14,791 nt of DNA from Chryseobacterium sp. UBA6632 (lineage in GTDB: Bacteria; Bacteroidota; Bacteroidia; Flavobacteriales; Weeksellaceae): contig DKLU01000262.1 in assembly GCA_002455915.1 (NCBI GenBank), forward strand, positions 986-15,776. The letters run 5' to 3'. The position numbers and the translations under genes are program-made. Positions 1 to 5,854 of the stretch are shown piece by piece. A model generated the notes under the pieces. That model saw nothing but the letters and a program-made list of their open reading frames with translations, was not told the origin of the DNA and ran no database searches. Numbering within the stretch: position 1 is the stretch's first letter; the number at the start of each line of letters is the position of its first letter.

Positions 1-713
1 CTGTCGGTTCTTGGGAGTGTGTAAAGATTATGAAATTCGGAAACGGCTACGAAAAATGGGTTGTTTTCCCGTTGATCGGCTTTATATTTTACATTTTTTC
101 GAAAAGATATTTCCATCACGATTTTTTCTTTGATTTTAGACTGAGTGAAATTCTGGCTTTGCTTTTAATTTTAATTGCGGCCGTTACTTTATTTAAATAT
201 CCAAACGAATTATACATCGATAGCGGGAAATTGATATTCACTGTTATTTATGTGGCACTTCCTTTCAGTTTTGCATTGGGATTGCCGAAGTATTCTACAT
301 ATGAAGATACTTTCACCTTAGAAGTGCTGTTCCTCTTTATATTGATCTGGAGCAGCGATACCTTTGCTTATTTGGTAGGAAAGTTTTTTGGAAAGCATAA
401 AATGGCTCCGAAAATTTCACCTAAAAAAACCTGGGAAGGATATATCGGTGGAGTGGTGTTAACTTTAATATTATCTTATTTCATTGAAAAATATCAGCAG
501 GATCTTCGTGGAAACTGGATGGTTGTTGGTTTCTTGGTAGCAGCTTTTGCACCATTAGGAGATTTGGTGGAAAGCCAACTGAAAAGAAATTTCGCCGTAA
601 AAGACAGCGGAAACATCATTCCTGGGCATGGCGGAGTATTAGATAGGCTGGATAGTTTTTTAATCTGCGCGCCTGTCGTATATTTGTACTTTATTTTAGA
701 AAAATTTATTTAA
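1..713 (+). CDS. cdsA: Phosphatidate cytidylyltransferase (CDP-diglyceride synthase), 5'-truncated by window edge
   Basis: This integral membrane enzyme makes CDP-diacylglycerol from phosphatidate and CTP, the branch point of phospholipid synthesis. The C-terminal family signature is present: S-x-L-K-R, then K-D-S-G, then P-G-H-G-G-V-L-D-R-L-D, about 182-208 residues after the first internal Met at base 30. An upstream Asp in W-S-S-D-T-F-A-Y (about residue 110) also fits the active site. Several hydrophobic segments alternate with short loops. The reading frame stays open from base 3 to the Met at 30 and encodes V-G-S-W-E-C-V-K-I. About 227 residues follow that Met, whereas the family is usually about 270-290. 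I therefore think the true start lies left of the window and base 30 is an internal Met. The stop codon overlaps the psd start by one base, so the two genes are probably cotranscribed and translationally coupled. The identification is strong; only the 5' end is uncertain. Confidence 0.93.
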   Translation, partial: VGSWECVKIMKFGNGYEKWVVFPLIGFIFYIFSKRYFHHDFFFDFRLSEILALLLILIAAVTLFKYPNELYIDSGKLIFTVIYVALPFSFALGLPKYSTYEDTFTLEVLFLFILIWSSDTFAYLVGKFFGKHKMAPKISPKKTWEGYIGGVVLTLILSYFIEKYQQDLRGNWMVVGFLVAAFAPLGDLVESQLKRNFAVKDSGNIIPGHGGVLDRLDSFLICAPVVYLYFILEKFI

Positions 714-1369
714 TGAAACTGCATAAAGAATCGAAAGGTACGATTACCGTAGCCACCATCCTTTTTGTAATATTGGGTGCTTTAGCTATTTATTTCCTTA
801 AAATGTGGTCTTTGCTGATCATCATGCCATTGTTGGTGGTTTACAGTTTGGTATTTTGGTTCTTCCGAGTTCCGAATCGTGATATTCTGGAGCACAGAGA
901 AAACGTGATCGCCCCTGTAGACGGAAAAGTGGTGATGATAAAAGAGGTAGACGAAGATGAATTCATCAAAAGAAAAGCCATTCAGGTTTCTATCTTTATG
1001 TCGCCATTAAACGTGCATATTTGTAGATATCCCGTTTCCGGAGAGGTAATTTACAAAAAGTATCACCCAGGAAAATATTTGGTTGCTTGGCACGAAAAAT
1101 CGTCTACTGAAAACGAAAGAACAACGGTTGCTGTTCAGAGTTTAACCAATCATAAAGTGGTTTTCAGACAGATTGCAGGATACGTGGCGAGAAGAATTGT
1201 TTTCTATTGTAATGAAGGTGATAAAGCAAAAGCGGGACACGAGTTCGGTTTTATTAAATTCGGTTCGAGAATGGACGTATTTTTGCCTTTAGACACAGAA
1301 ATTATCTGTAAGATCGGAGACATTACCAAAGGTGGTCTGGATGTGATCGCGAAATTAAAAGAGAATTAA
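713..1369 (+). CDS. psd: Phosphatidylserine decarboxylase proenzyme
   Basis: This enzyme decarboxylates phosphatidylserine to phosphatidylethanolamine at the inner membrane. At 218 residues it matches the short bacterial form. One or two hydrophobic segments lie at about residues 11-52. The core carries A-P-V-D-G-K (67-72) and the S-P-L-N-V-H segment (97-102). The self-cleavage site is F-G-S-R at 183-186. Family knowledge predicts cleavage between Gly184 and Ser185, giving a beta chain (1-184) and a short alpha chain whose N-terminal Ser185 becomes the pyruvoyl cofactor. The ATG shares its A with the cdsA stop (TAATG), so the start is well fixed and coupling is likely. Together with CdsA it supplies two steps of the CDP-DAG to phosphatidylserine to phosphatidylethanolamine route. 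The intervening synthase (PssA) is not in the window. A terminator follows 21 bases after the stop. Confidence 0.95.
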   Translation: MKLHKESKGTITVATILFVILGALAIYFLKMWSLLIIMPLLVVYSLVFWFFRVPNRDILEHRENVIAPVDGKVVMIKEVDEDEFIKRKAIQVSIFMSPLNVHICRYPVSGEVIYKKYHPGKYLVAWHEKSSTENERTTVAVQSLTNHKVVFRQIAGYVARRIVFYCNEGDKAKAGHEFGFIKFGSRMDVFLPLDTEIICKIGDITKGGLDVIAKLKEN

Positions 1370-1390
1370 AAATATTTTAAATATTTCAGG

Positions 1391-1420
1391 AAAAGAGTAA
1401 ACTAAGTTTGCTCTTTTTTT
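1391..1420 (+). terminator. Rho-independent terminator of cdsA-psd
   Basis: An 8-bp stem (GAGTAAAC at 1395-1402, GTTTGCTC at 1406-1413, with one G-T wobble) has a 3-nt loop and is followed by seven T. It begins 21 bases after the psd stop, so it closes the phospholipid operon. Confidence 0.85.
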
Positions 1421-1528
1421 ATGCAGTTATAATTGATACAAAAGGTTAATTAATGATTTTGTTGAATAAAGCCTTTGTTTAAAGTATATTTTAATTTAAT
1501 TAAAAAGAAAGTCAATTAAGATAAGAAT

Positions 1529-1710
1529 GGTTGTAACAAAATAAGTTCTCCGATCATTTAAAACAACCACGTTTGTAATAAAATACTTTCTCCAAATGTT
1601 AAAAACAAGGTTGTTTGTCATCTCCGGAGTTCGTATTTTGTTTCAAACAAGTTGCGGGAGATCTTCGGAGTACTTCTGTGAAGCAAAACAAGATTGTTTG
1701 TAATCACCCA
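1529..1710. repeat. Degenerate 41-42 nt repeat array with orientation switch
   Basis: This lies in the gene-free stretch of about 360 bases between psd and the DUF1801 gene. Two direct units (A 1530-1568, B 1572-1610) match at about 28 of 39 positions. The next unit (C, from 1609) matches the reverse complement of B at about 26 of 39 positions without gaps. A fourth (D, from 1650) matches C at about 26 of 43. A fragment of a fifth begins near 1691. The spacing is 41-42 nt throughout. The units share a TTCTCC or GGAG core, an A/T block (AAAATA or TATTTT) and TTGTTT or AAACAA ends. Unit A ends in GGTTGT and ACAACC; unit C ends in TTGTTTG and CAAACAA. Conservation is far too poor for CRISPR. It could be a decayed mobile or REP-like cluster. 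The remaining bases (1421-1528) are AT-rich with nothing I recognise. All identities were counted by eye. Confidence 0.5.
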
Positions 1711-1727
1711 AGAAATGATGAAGTTGA

Positions 1728-2075
1728 TTATTTAATAAACGTTTTAACCTCTTTTATAAGGTCTAAAACCAATTCTATTGGCAAATCCTCTTCCATATCA
1801 ATTAAAAGGATTTTAAACTTCTTTCTGCCTTCCTGAAGCAGTAAAGGATGATCCAGCCGATCGCCGTGATAAAAACTAATATAATGCTGTTTGTGCTTTT
1901 TGCTGTAATAGAGATAGCAAAGCATTTTCTTTTTATACTTAAAAAACGGGAGACCGAAGCTCAAAGTTTCGGTAATATGTTCCGTATCAGATTCCAGGAT
2001 CTTTTTGCGTAAAAAAAGAAGAGTACTTCTATCAGGCTCTTCGATTCTGTAGAAATACTCTTGTATGGGGTTCAT
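1728..2075 (-). CDS. DUF1801 (YdhG-like) domain protein
   Basis: This is a small soluble protein of 115 residues with the DUF1801 layout. An N-terminal helix contains N-P-I-Q-E-Y-F and E-E-P-D-R-S-T-L-L-F-L-R. Next comes a segment with T-L-S-F-G-L-P-F-F-K-Y (37-47), a beta-rich middle with Y-L-Y-Y-S and H-Y-I-S-F-Y-H-G (64-71), and a C-terminal basic helix. The family has no firmly established biochemical role, so none is assigned. I chose the Met at 2075 because the domain begins there. An in-frame ATG at 2108 would add 11 residues with no clear homology and would put the start against the repeat element at 2118-2150. The gene lies 78 bases downstream of the ABC exporter on the same strand, and no promoter or terminator is evident between them. 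Cotranscription is likely but not proof of a shared function. No convincing terminator follows it; the degenerate repeat array does. Confidence 0.82.
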   Translation of the reverse strand: MNPIQEYFYRIEEPDRSTLLFLRKKILESDTEHITETLSFGLPFFKYKKKMLCYLYYSKKHKQHYISFYHGDRLDHPLLLQEGRKKFKILLIDMEEDLPIELVLDLIKEVKTFIK

Positions 2076-2117
2076 TTTGTTTGTTTTATTTGGTTTGAAA
2101 ATAAGCATGATGCTAGT

Positions 2118-2150
2118 AAACTCCCAGCTTCCCTCTCCTAACTTCCGACC
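2118..2150. repeat. REP-like half-element (pyrimidine-rich strand), related to the 7864-7891 copy
   Basis: This stretch of CTCCC/CTTCC-type repeats fills most of the gap between the ABC exporter stop and the DUF1801 gene. Its first 28 bases align without gaps to 7864-7891 at about 21 of 28 positions. That makes it a dispersed repeat in this window rather than a simple low-complexity coincidence. No inverted partner is seen nearby, so it is a single arm. Confidence 0.5.
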
Positions 2151-2153
2151 GTT

Positions 2154-3992
2154 TTAATCAAAATTTTGAAGCTCAACCAATTTCTGATACGTTCCTTTTT
2201 TGGCGATTAGTTCCTGATGAGTTCCCTGTTCTACGATATCTCCTTTTTCCATGACTACAATCCAATCGGCTTTTTGAATGGTTGAAAGACGGTGAGCAAT
2301 CACTAGGGAAGTTCTGTTTTCCATCATTTTTTCCAACGCATCCTGAACGAATCTTTCAGATTCTGTGTCTAAAGCAGAGGTTGCTTCATCCAAAATCATG
2401 ATTGGTGGGTTTTTCAATACCGCTCTTGCGATAGAAACCCTTTGTTTCTGACCTCCGGAAAGTTTTCCTCCATCATCCCCGATATTCGAATCATAACCTT
2501 GAGGAAGCGCCGTGATGAATGCATCGGCATTAGCAATTTTTGCCGCGGCAATTACTTCTTCTCTCGTAGCATTTGGTTTACCCATCAAAATATTATTGTA
2601 AACCGTATCATTGAATAATACCGATTCCTGAGTAACCATTCCTAATAACTGGCGATATTCCTGTAGTTTTAAATTTTTGATGTTGGTTTTATCGATAAGA
2701 ATTTCTCCTTCGGAAACATCATAAAATCTTGCTAAAAGGTTAGCAATGGTTGTTTTACCACTACCACTTTGCCCTACAAGAGCCACTGTTTTACCTTTCG
2801 GAATGCTTAAGCTAAAGTTTTTAAGAATTGTGTGGTCTTTATCATAGTAAAAACCAATATTATTAAATTCAATGGAATGATCTAGTGTTGAAATAGAAAC
2901 CGGATTGGCAACTTCATCAATTTTCACATCAGCATCCAAAATATCCAATACTCTTTCCAGCGAAGCTTCTCCTTTTTGAACATTGGAAATTGATTGGGAT
3001 AAACTTTTTACTGGTGGTAAAATTTGGAAGAAAATTCCTAAGAAAACAAGGAAGTCGGCTGGCGAAATGCTCTGTTCTACAATGATTTGCTTTCCTCCGT
3101 ACCAAGCAATAATTAAGAAGGTAACCGAACCCAAAAATTCGCTCATGGGAGAGGCTAATTCCTTTTTTCTGCCTAATCTGATGGAACTGTCGATCCATTT
3201 TTGCATCGACTTCATAAAACGGTTGTCCATTATTTTTTCGGCACTGAAAATCTTAATAACTTTTGTCGATTTTAAAGTTTCATCCACAATAGAAAAAATA
3301 TTTCCCATCTCGTTTTGCGCTTCGTGAGAATCTTTTTTCAGACTTTTTCCAATCAAAGCGATCATGGTTCCCATTACAGGTAAAACTAAAAGTGAGAAAA
3401 GTGTCATTTCCGTACTCAGGAAAAATAAAGTGACCAAAGTACTGATCAACATAAAAGGAGCATTGATTAATTCAACCAAACTTCCTAAAATATTTCCTTC
3501 CACTTCACCTACATCATTTGACATACGAGACATTAGATCTCCTTTTCGGCTTTCTGTAAAAAATGAAACGGGTAGAGAAAGAATTTTTCTGTACATCGCT
3601 CCACGAAGGTCTTTGGTAACACCTACACGATAATTGATGAGTAAAAAAGATCCCAAATATCTGAAAAGGTTTCTTAATAAGAACATAAAAGCAGTGATGA
3701 TACAAAGCCAAGCCAAAACATTCAATGCACCATATTGCGTAACCATGCTTTGAACATAATAGTTGGCATACTCTTTTGCATAAGAAAAGAAATCCAGAAT
3801 CTCTCCTGAATAAACCGGAGCCGTTTTGTATTTTTTAGCTTCAATGGTTCCGAAAAGCATTCCCAAAACCGGAAGAATAGTTCCCAAAGACGCAATTTGA
3901 AATACAGAATACATGATGTTGAAGAATAAACTTCCGTAAATGTATTTTTGATGGGGCCTCGCGAACTTTAATATTTTTATATATTGATTCAT
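2154..3992 (-). CDS. MsbA-like ABC exporter, fused transmembrane and ATPase domains
   Basis: This half-transporter of 612 residues should work as an inner-membrane homodimer that exports a lipid or hydrophobic compound. The transmembrane domain spans about residues 15-330. Hydrophobic segments are seen near 18-48, 88-118, 168-192, 196-214 and 285-325. The ATPase domain follows, with the A-loop aromatic in F-Y-Y-D-K (381-385) and Walker A G-Q-S-G-S-G-K-T (407-414). It also has the Q-loop Q455, signature L-S-G-G-Q (511-515), Walker B I-M-I-L-D-E (531-536), a D-loop S-A-L-D and the H-loop His567. All catalytic residues are intact. The arrangement matches MsbA and related exporters, but the substrate (lipid A core, lipid or peptide) cannot be read from sequence, so no symbol is given. 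A TAATTTTG box lies 20 bases upstream. The DUF1801 gene follows on the same strand. Confidence 0.92.
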   Translation of the reverse strand: MNQYIKILKFARPHQKYIYGSLFFNIMYSVFQIASLGTILPVLGMLFGTIEAKKYKTAPVYSGEILDFFSYAKEYANYYVQSMVTQYGALNVLAWLCIITAFMFLLRNLFRYLGSFLLINYRVGVTKDLRGAMYRKILSLPVSFFTESRKGDLMSRMSNDVGEVEGNILGSLVELINAPFMLISTLVTLFFLSTEMTLFSLLVLPVMGTMIALIGKSLKKDSHEAQNEMGNIFSIVDETLKSTKVIKIFSAEKIMDNRFMKSMQKWIDSSIRLGRKKELASPMSEFLGSVTFLIIAWYGGKQIIVEQSISPADFLVFLGIFFQILPPVKSLSQSISNVQKGEASLERVLDILDADVKIDEVANPVSISTLDHSIEFNNIGFYYDKDHTILKNFSLSIPKGKTVALVGQSGSGKTTIANLLARFYDVSEGEILIDKTNIKNLKLQEYRQLLGMVTQESVLFNDTVYNNILMGKPNATREEVIAAAKIANADAFITALPQGYDSNIGDDGGKLSGGQKQRVSIARAVLKNPPIMILDEATSALDTESERFVQDALEKMMENRTSLVIAHRLSTIQKADWIVVMEKGDIVEQGTHQELIAKKGTYQKLVELQNFD

Positions 3993-4012
3993 TCAATGAA
4001 AAAATTGGATAG

Positions 4013-4020
4013 CAAAATTA
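4013..4020 (-). promoter_or_regulatory. Possible -7 box of the ABC exporter gene
   Basis: The minus strand reads TAATTTTG, a full match to the Bacteroidota TAnnTTTG box. It ends 20 bases before the ATG. No TTG lies at the usual distance upstream, so the call is weak. Bases 4021-4140 are AT-rich with nothing else I recognise. Confidence 0.35.
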
Positions 4021-4140
4021 CGTAATTTAAATGATAAGACGTTTTGTGTAACGTTTTACTTTATATAATAGGTGAATATTCTTTTGCTTTTGTTACAGTT
4101 TTAGATCAAAATAGGAGGGGAATTGTATTATTTATCTTAT

Positions 4141-4175
4141 GAATAAAATAAAAGACCTTCGCAGGTGAAGGTCTT
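4141..4175 (-). terminator. Terminator of the M28 peptidase gene
   Basis: A perfect 9-bp stem (AAGACCTTC at 4152-4160, GAAGGTCTT at 4167-4175) has a 6-nt loop. On the minus strand a T-rich tract follows. It begins 20 bases after the peptidase stop. Confidence 0.88.
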
Positions 4176-4195
4176 AGGTTGTCATTGAAATTTTA

Positions 4196-5119
4196 TTAAA
4201 ACTTTACTGTATCATTATATTTTGGAGCAAAGTTCTTTGTATTAAGCTTTTCAAAAGTCTTTGCGAAATTGTTGATAAGAGTTGTAAGGTTATCAAAATC
4301 CACCACATTTACATCATCGTTAAGTTGGTGATAATGGGTTATTTTGCTCATATCTGCAGTAGAAATAGAATGGGCAATGATCTTCTTTTTCACGAAACTT
4401 ACATTATCTGATCTGTAAAATAATTGCTCTTTAGCATACGGATCTGGATATATTTTTAATCCGTTTACCGCATTTTTATTGAAGAGCTCTGCAAGATCTG
4501 AAAATTCATCTCCCGTCATGAAAACTGCATTTTTACCAAACTCAGATTCTGTGGCTACCATTTCAAAATTGAAAAGAGCAGTCATGTTATTGTAAATTTT
4601 ATCTAAATTTTTATCTGTAGAAATGGCTTTTGAACCTAGCATGCCTTTCTCTTCACCATTAAATGCCATAAAAACCATTGAGAAATCAGGCTTTTTATTT
4701 TTGAAATAATCTGCAATGCCTACAAAAGTTGTAATTCCGCTGGCATCGTCATCTGCGCCGTTGTAAATAGTGTCGGTTCCTTCTTTTTTGCTAACACCAA
4801 TATGATCGAAATGCCCTGAAAAGCCTAGATATTTATCCGTTTTTCCTTTTTTAACTCCACAAACGTTGTACGCCGTTTTTCCTTTATAATTGAATGGAAC
4901 TAAATAGGAATTTCCGGTACAATAGTCTAAATTATTTTCCTTGAAAAGTTTAGCAATATAATTGGCGGCATTTTCATTTTCCTGAGTTCCTATTTCGCGG
5001 CCTTTCATTTCATCTGAAGCAAGTGTTGAAAGTACGGTTTGAACTCTTTCTTTTGAAACTTCCTGAGCAAAAGTGAATATCGAGAAAAGTGAAAAGGTGA
5101 GGTAAGTAAGTTTTTTCAT
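4196..5119 (-). CDS. Secreted M28-family zinc metallopeptidase
   Basis: This is a di-zinc aminopeptidase-type hydrolase of 307 residues. An N-terminal signal peptide (about 1-18, ending T-F-A-Q) sends it to the periplasm or beyond. The family ligand set is visible: His103 and Asp105 in G-H-F-D-H-I-G, and Asp123 in N-G-A-D-D-D-A-S-G. The catalytic and metal Glu156 and Glu157 lie in N-G-E-E-K-G, Glu186 in N-F-E-M, and His264 in T-H-Y-H-Q-L-N-D-D. All are present, so it should be active, most likely removing N-terminal residues from peptides. The specificity is unknown. It ends soon after the catalytic domain, with no PA insertion or C-terminal secretion domain. The minus strand has TAAATTTG seven bases before the ATG (5127-5134), which would give a nearly leaderless transcript, but no TTG is found at the usual spacing. 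The gene has its own terminator and is cut off from the upstream DUF4293 gene by another. Confidence 0.92.
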   Translation of the reverse strand: MKKLTYLTFSLFSIFTFAQEVSKERVQTVLSTLASDEMKGREIGTQENENAANYIAKLFKENNLDYCTGNSYLVPFNYKGKTAYNVCGVKKGKTDKYLGFSGHFDHIGVSKKEGTDTIYNGADDDASGITTFVGIADYFKNKKPDFSMVFMAFNGEEKGMLGSKAISTDKNLDKIYNNMTALFNFEMVATESEFGKNAVFMTGDEFSDLAELFNKNAVNGLKIYPDPYAKEQLFYRSDNVSFVKKKIIAHSISTADMSKITHYHQLNDDVNVVDFDNLTTLINNFAKTFEKLNTKNFAPKYNDTVKF

Positions 5120-5215
5120 TTTAGATCAAATTTAATAAATAATATGTCGCAGTTAAAATAGAAATGTTGCAGCTTAATTTCTACTTTTTGCATCTTTCTG
5201 AGATTTTAACGTCAG

Positions 5216-5248
5216 AGCTTTGTCAAAGTTTTAAACTTTGACAAAGCT
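5216..5248. repeat. Near-perfect 33-bp palindrome
   Basis: Two 16-base arms (5216-5231 and 5233-5248) are exact reverse complements around a single central T. The arm reads AGCTTTGTCAAAGTTT. It lies between the DUF4293 terminator and the M28 peptidase start, and only three T follow the stem on the plus strand. It is therefore a poor terminator, and a second one in a gap that already has one. It may be a dispersed hairpin element or an operator. Confidence 0.7.
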
Positions 5249-5257
5249 TTTCAAGCT

Positions 5258-5294
5258 AAAAAAATAAAAAAAACAGCTCCTAAAAGAAGCTGTT
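5258..5294 (-). terminator. Terminator of the DUF4293 gene
   Basis: The stem AACAGCT (5272-5278) pairs with AGCTGTT (5288-5294). On the minus strand it is followed by eight T, an A and seven more T. It begins 25 bases after the DUF4293 stop. Confidence 0.87.
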
Positions 5295-5318
5295 CTCACT
5301 CAAAAAATCGTTGTAAGG

Positions 5319-5708
5319 TTATCGAAGTCTGTCTACAGATTTTACGAGCCTCTCATCTTTCTTGATGTAGATGTTTGCGATAAACAAACAAATAATCGCG
5401 ATCAATGGGAAAATTGGCTCAATACCCTTCTCAGGAATTTGCACTCCTCCGGATAATTTTAGTAACCAGTAAATCAATACACCAATCAACAAAGCGTTTA
5501 TAATAATGCTGATATTGTTCAGCAAAATTTGTCTTTTTCTGTTGTTGAAGCTGAAAACACTCAGCAATCCAACCAAAACAAGTACCACACAACCTATATT
5601 TAACACAGGAATGCTATCGGAAATGATAACATCTTGCCCTGTCACGAACAGGAACACCGCAGCCAAAACTGCTAAAAAAGTCCATATAGTCTGTATTCTT
5701 TGTAGCAT
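5319..5708 (-). CDS. DUF4293 family membrane protein
   Basis: This small inner-membrane protein of 129 residues has four predicted membrane segments, at about 8-24, 34-53, 62-84 and 98-115. It opens with M-L-Q-R-I-Q-T and closes with a charged cytoplasmic tail, K-K-D-E-R-L-V-K-S-V-D-R-L-R. Both ends fit the DUF4293 family as I know it, which is found in Bacteroidota and has no established function. The ATG at 5708 is the first residue of the family pattern, and a promoter box lies 18 bases upstream of it, so the start is secure. It is divergent from rho with interlaced promoters. DUF4293 genes next to rho may be a conserved arrangement, but that cannot be tested here. The role remains unknown. 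Confidence 0.85.
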   Translation of the reverse strand: MLQRIQTIWTFLAVLAAVFLFVTGQDVIISDSIPVLNIGCVVLVLVGLLSVFSFNNRKRQILLNNISIIINALLIGVLIYWLLKLSGGVQIPEKGIEPIFPLIAIICLFIANIYIKKDERLVKSVDRLR

Positions 5709-5726
5709 TGAATATTAAATACTTGG

Positions 5727-5757
5727 CAAAAGTAATATAAATTTTGCACAATTCAAA
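5727..5757 (-). promoter_or_regulatory. Promoter of the DUF4293 gene
   Basis: On the minus strand, TTTG (5754-5757) is followed by a 19-bp spacer and TACTTTTG (5727-5734). This is a full match to the Bacteroidota sigma-A-type consensus TTTG, about 19 bp, TAnnTTTG. The -7 box is 18 bases before the ATG. Confidence 0.72.
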
Positions 5758-5773
5758 AATAAGTGTAGATTTG
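5743..5773 (+). promoter_or_regulatory. Promoter of rho
   Basis: TTTG (5743-5746) is followed by a 19-bp spacer and TAGATTTG (5766-5773). Transcription should begin a few bases after 5773, leaving a leader of about 75 nt before the rho ATG at 5855. It overlaps the DUF4293 promoter on the other strand. Confidence 0.75.
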
Positions 5774-5854
5774 CATTATACGAATGCACTTGAAAACAAC
5801 AGTCACCGGACTTACTTTTCTTATTCACAATTAATTACATTTTTTACATTAAAT

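Noticed and set aside
1529..1710. CRISPR array
   Set aside because: The units abut with no constant repeat and variable spacer structure, are only about two-thirds identical, and change orientation.
1615..1836. A 73-codon plus-strand frame across the repeat array into the DUF1801 gene
   Set aside because: It overlaps the 3' end of a well-supported gene on the other strand and its first half is just the 41-nt repeat units. No family was recognised, although a decayed coding remnant cannot be fully excluded.
2929..3711. Four frames on both strands within the ABC exporter gene
   Set aside because: All lie inside an intact, motif-complete gene and show no recognisable domains.
5744..5854. N-terminal extension of Rho by 37 residues from TTG
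   Set aside because: The TTG is the -33 box, the segment has no Rho homology, and the family sequence starts at the ATG at 5855.
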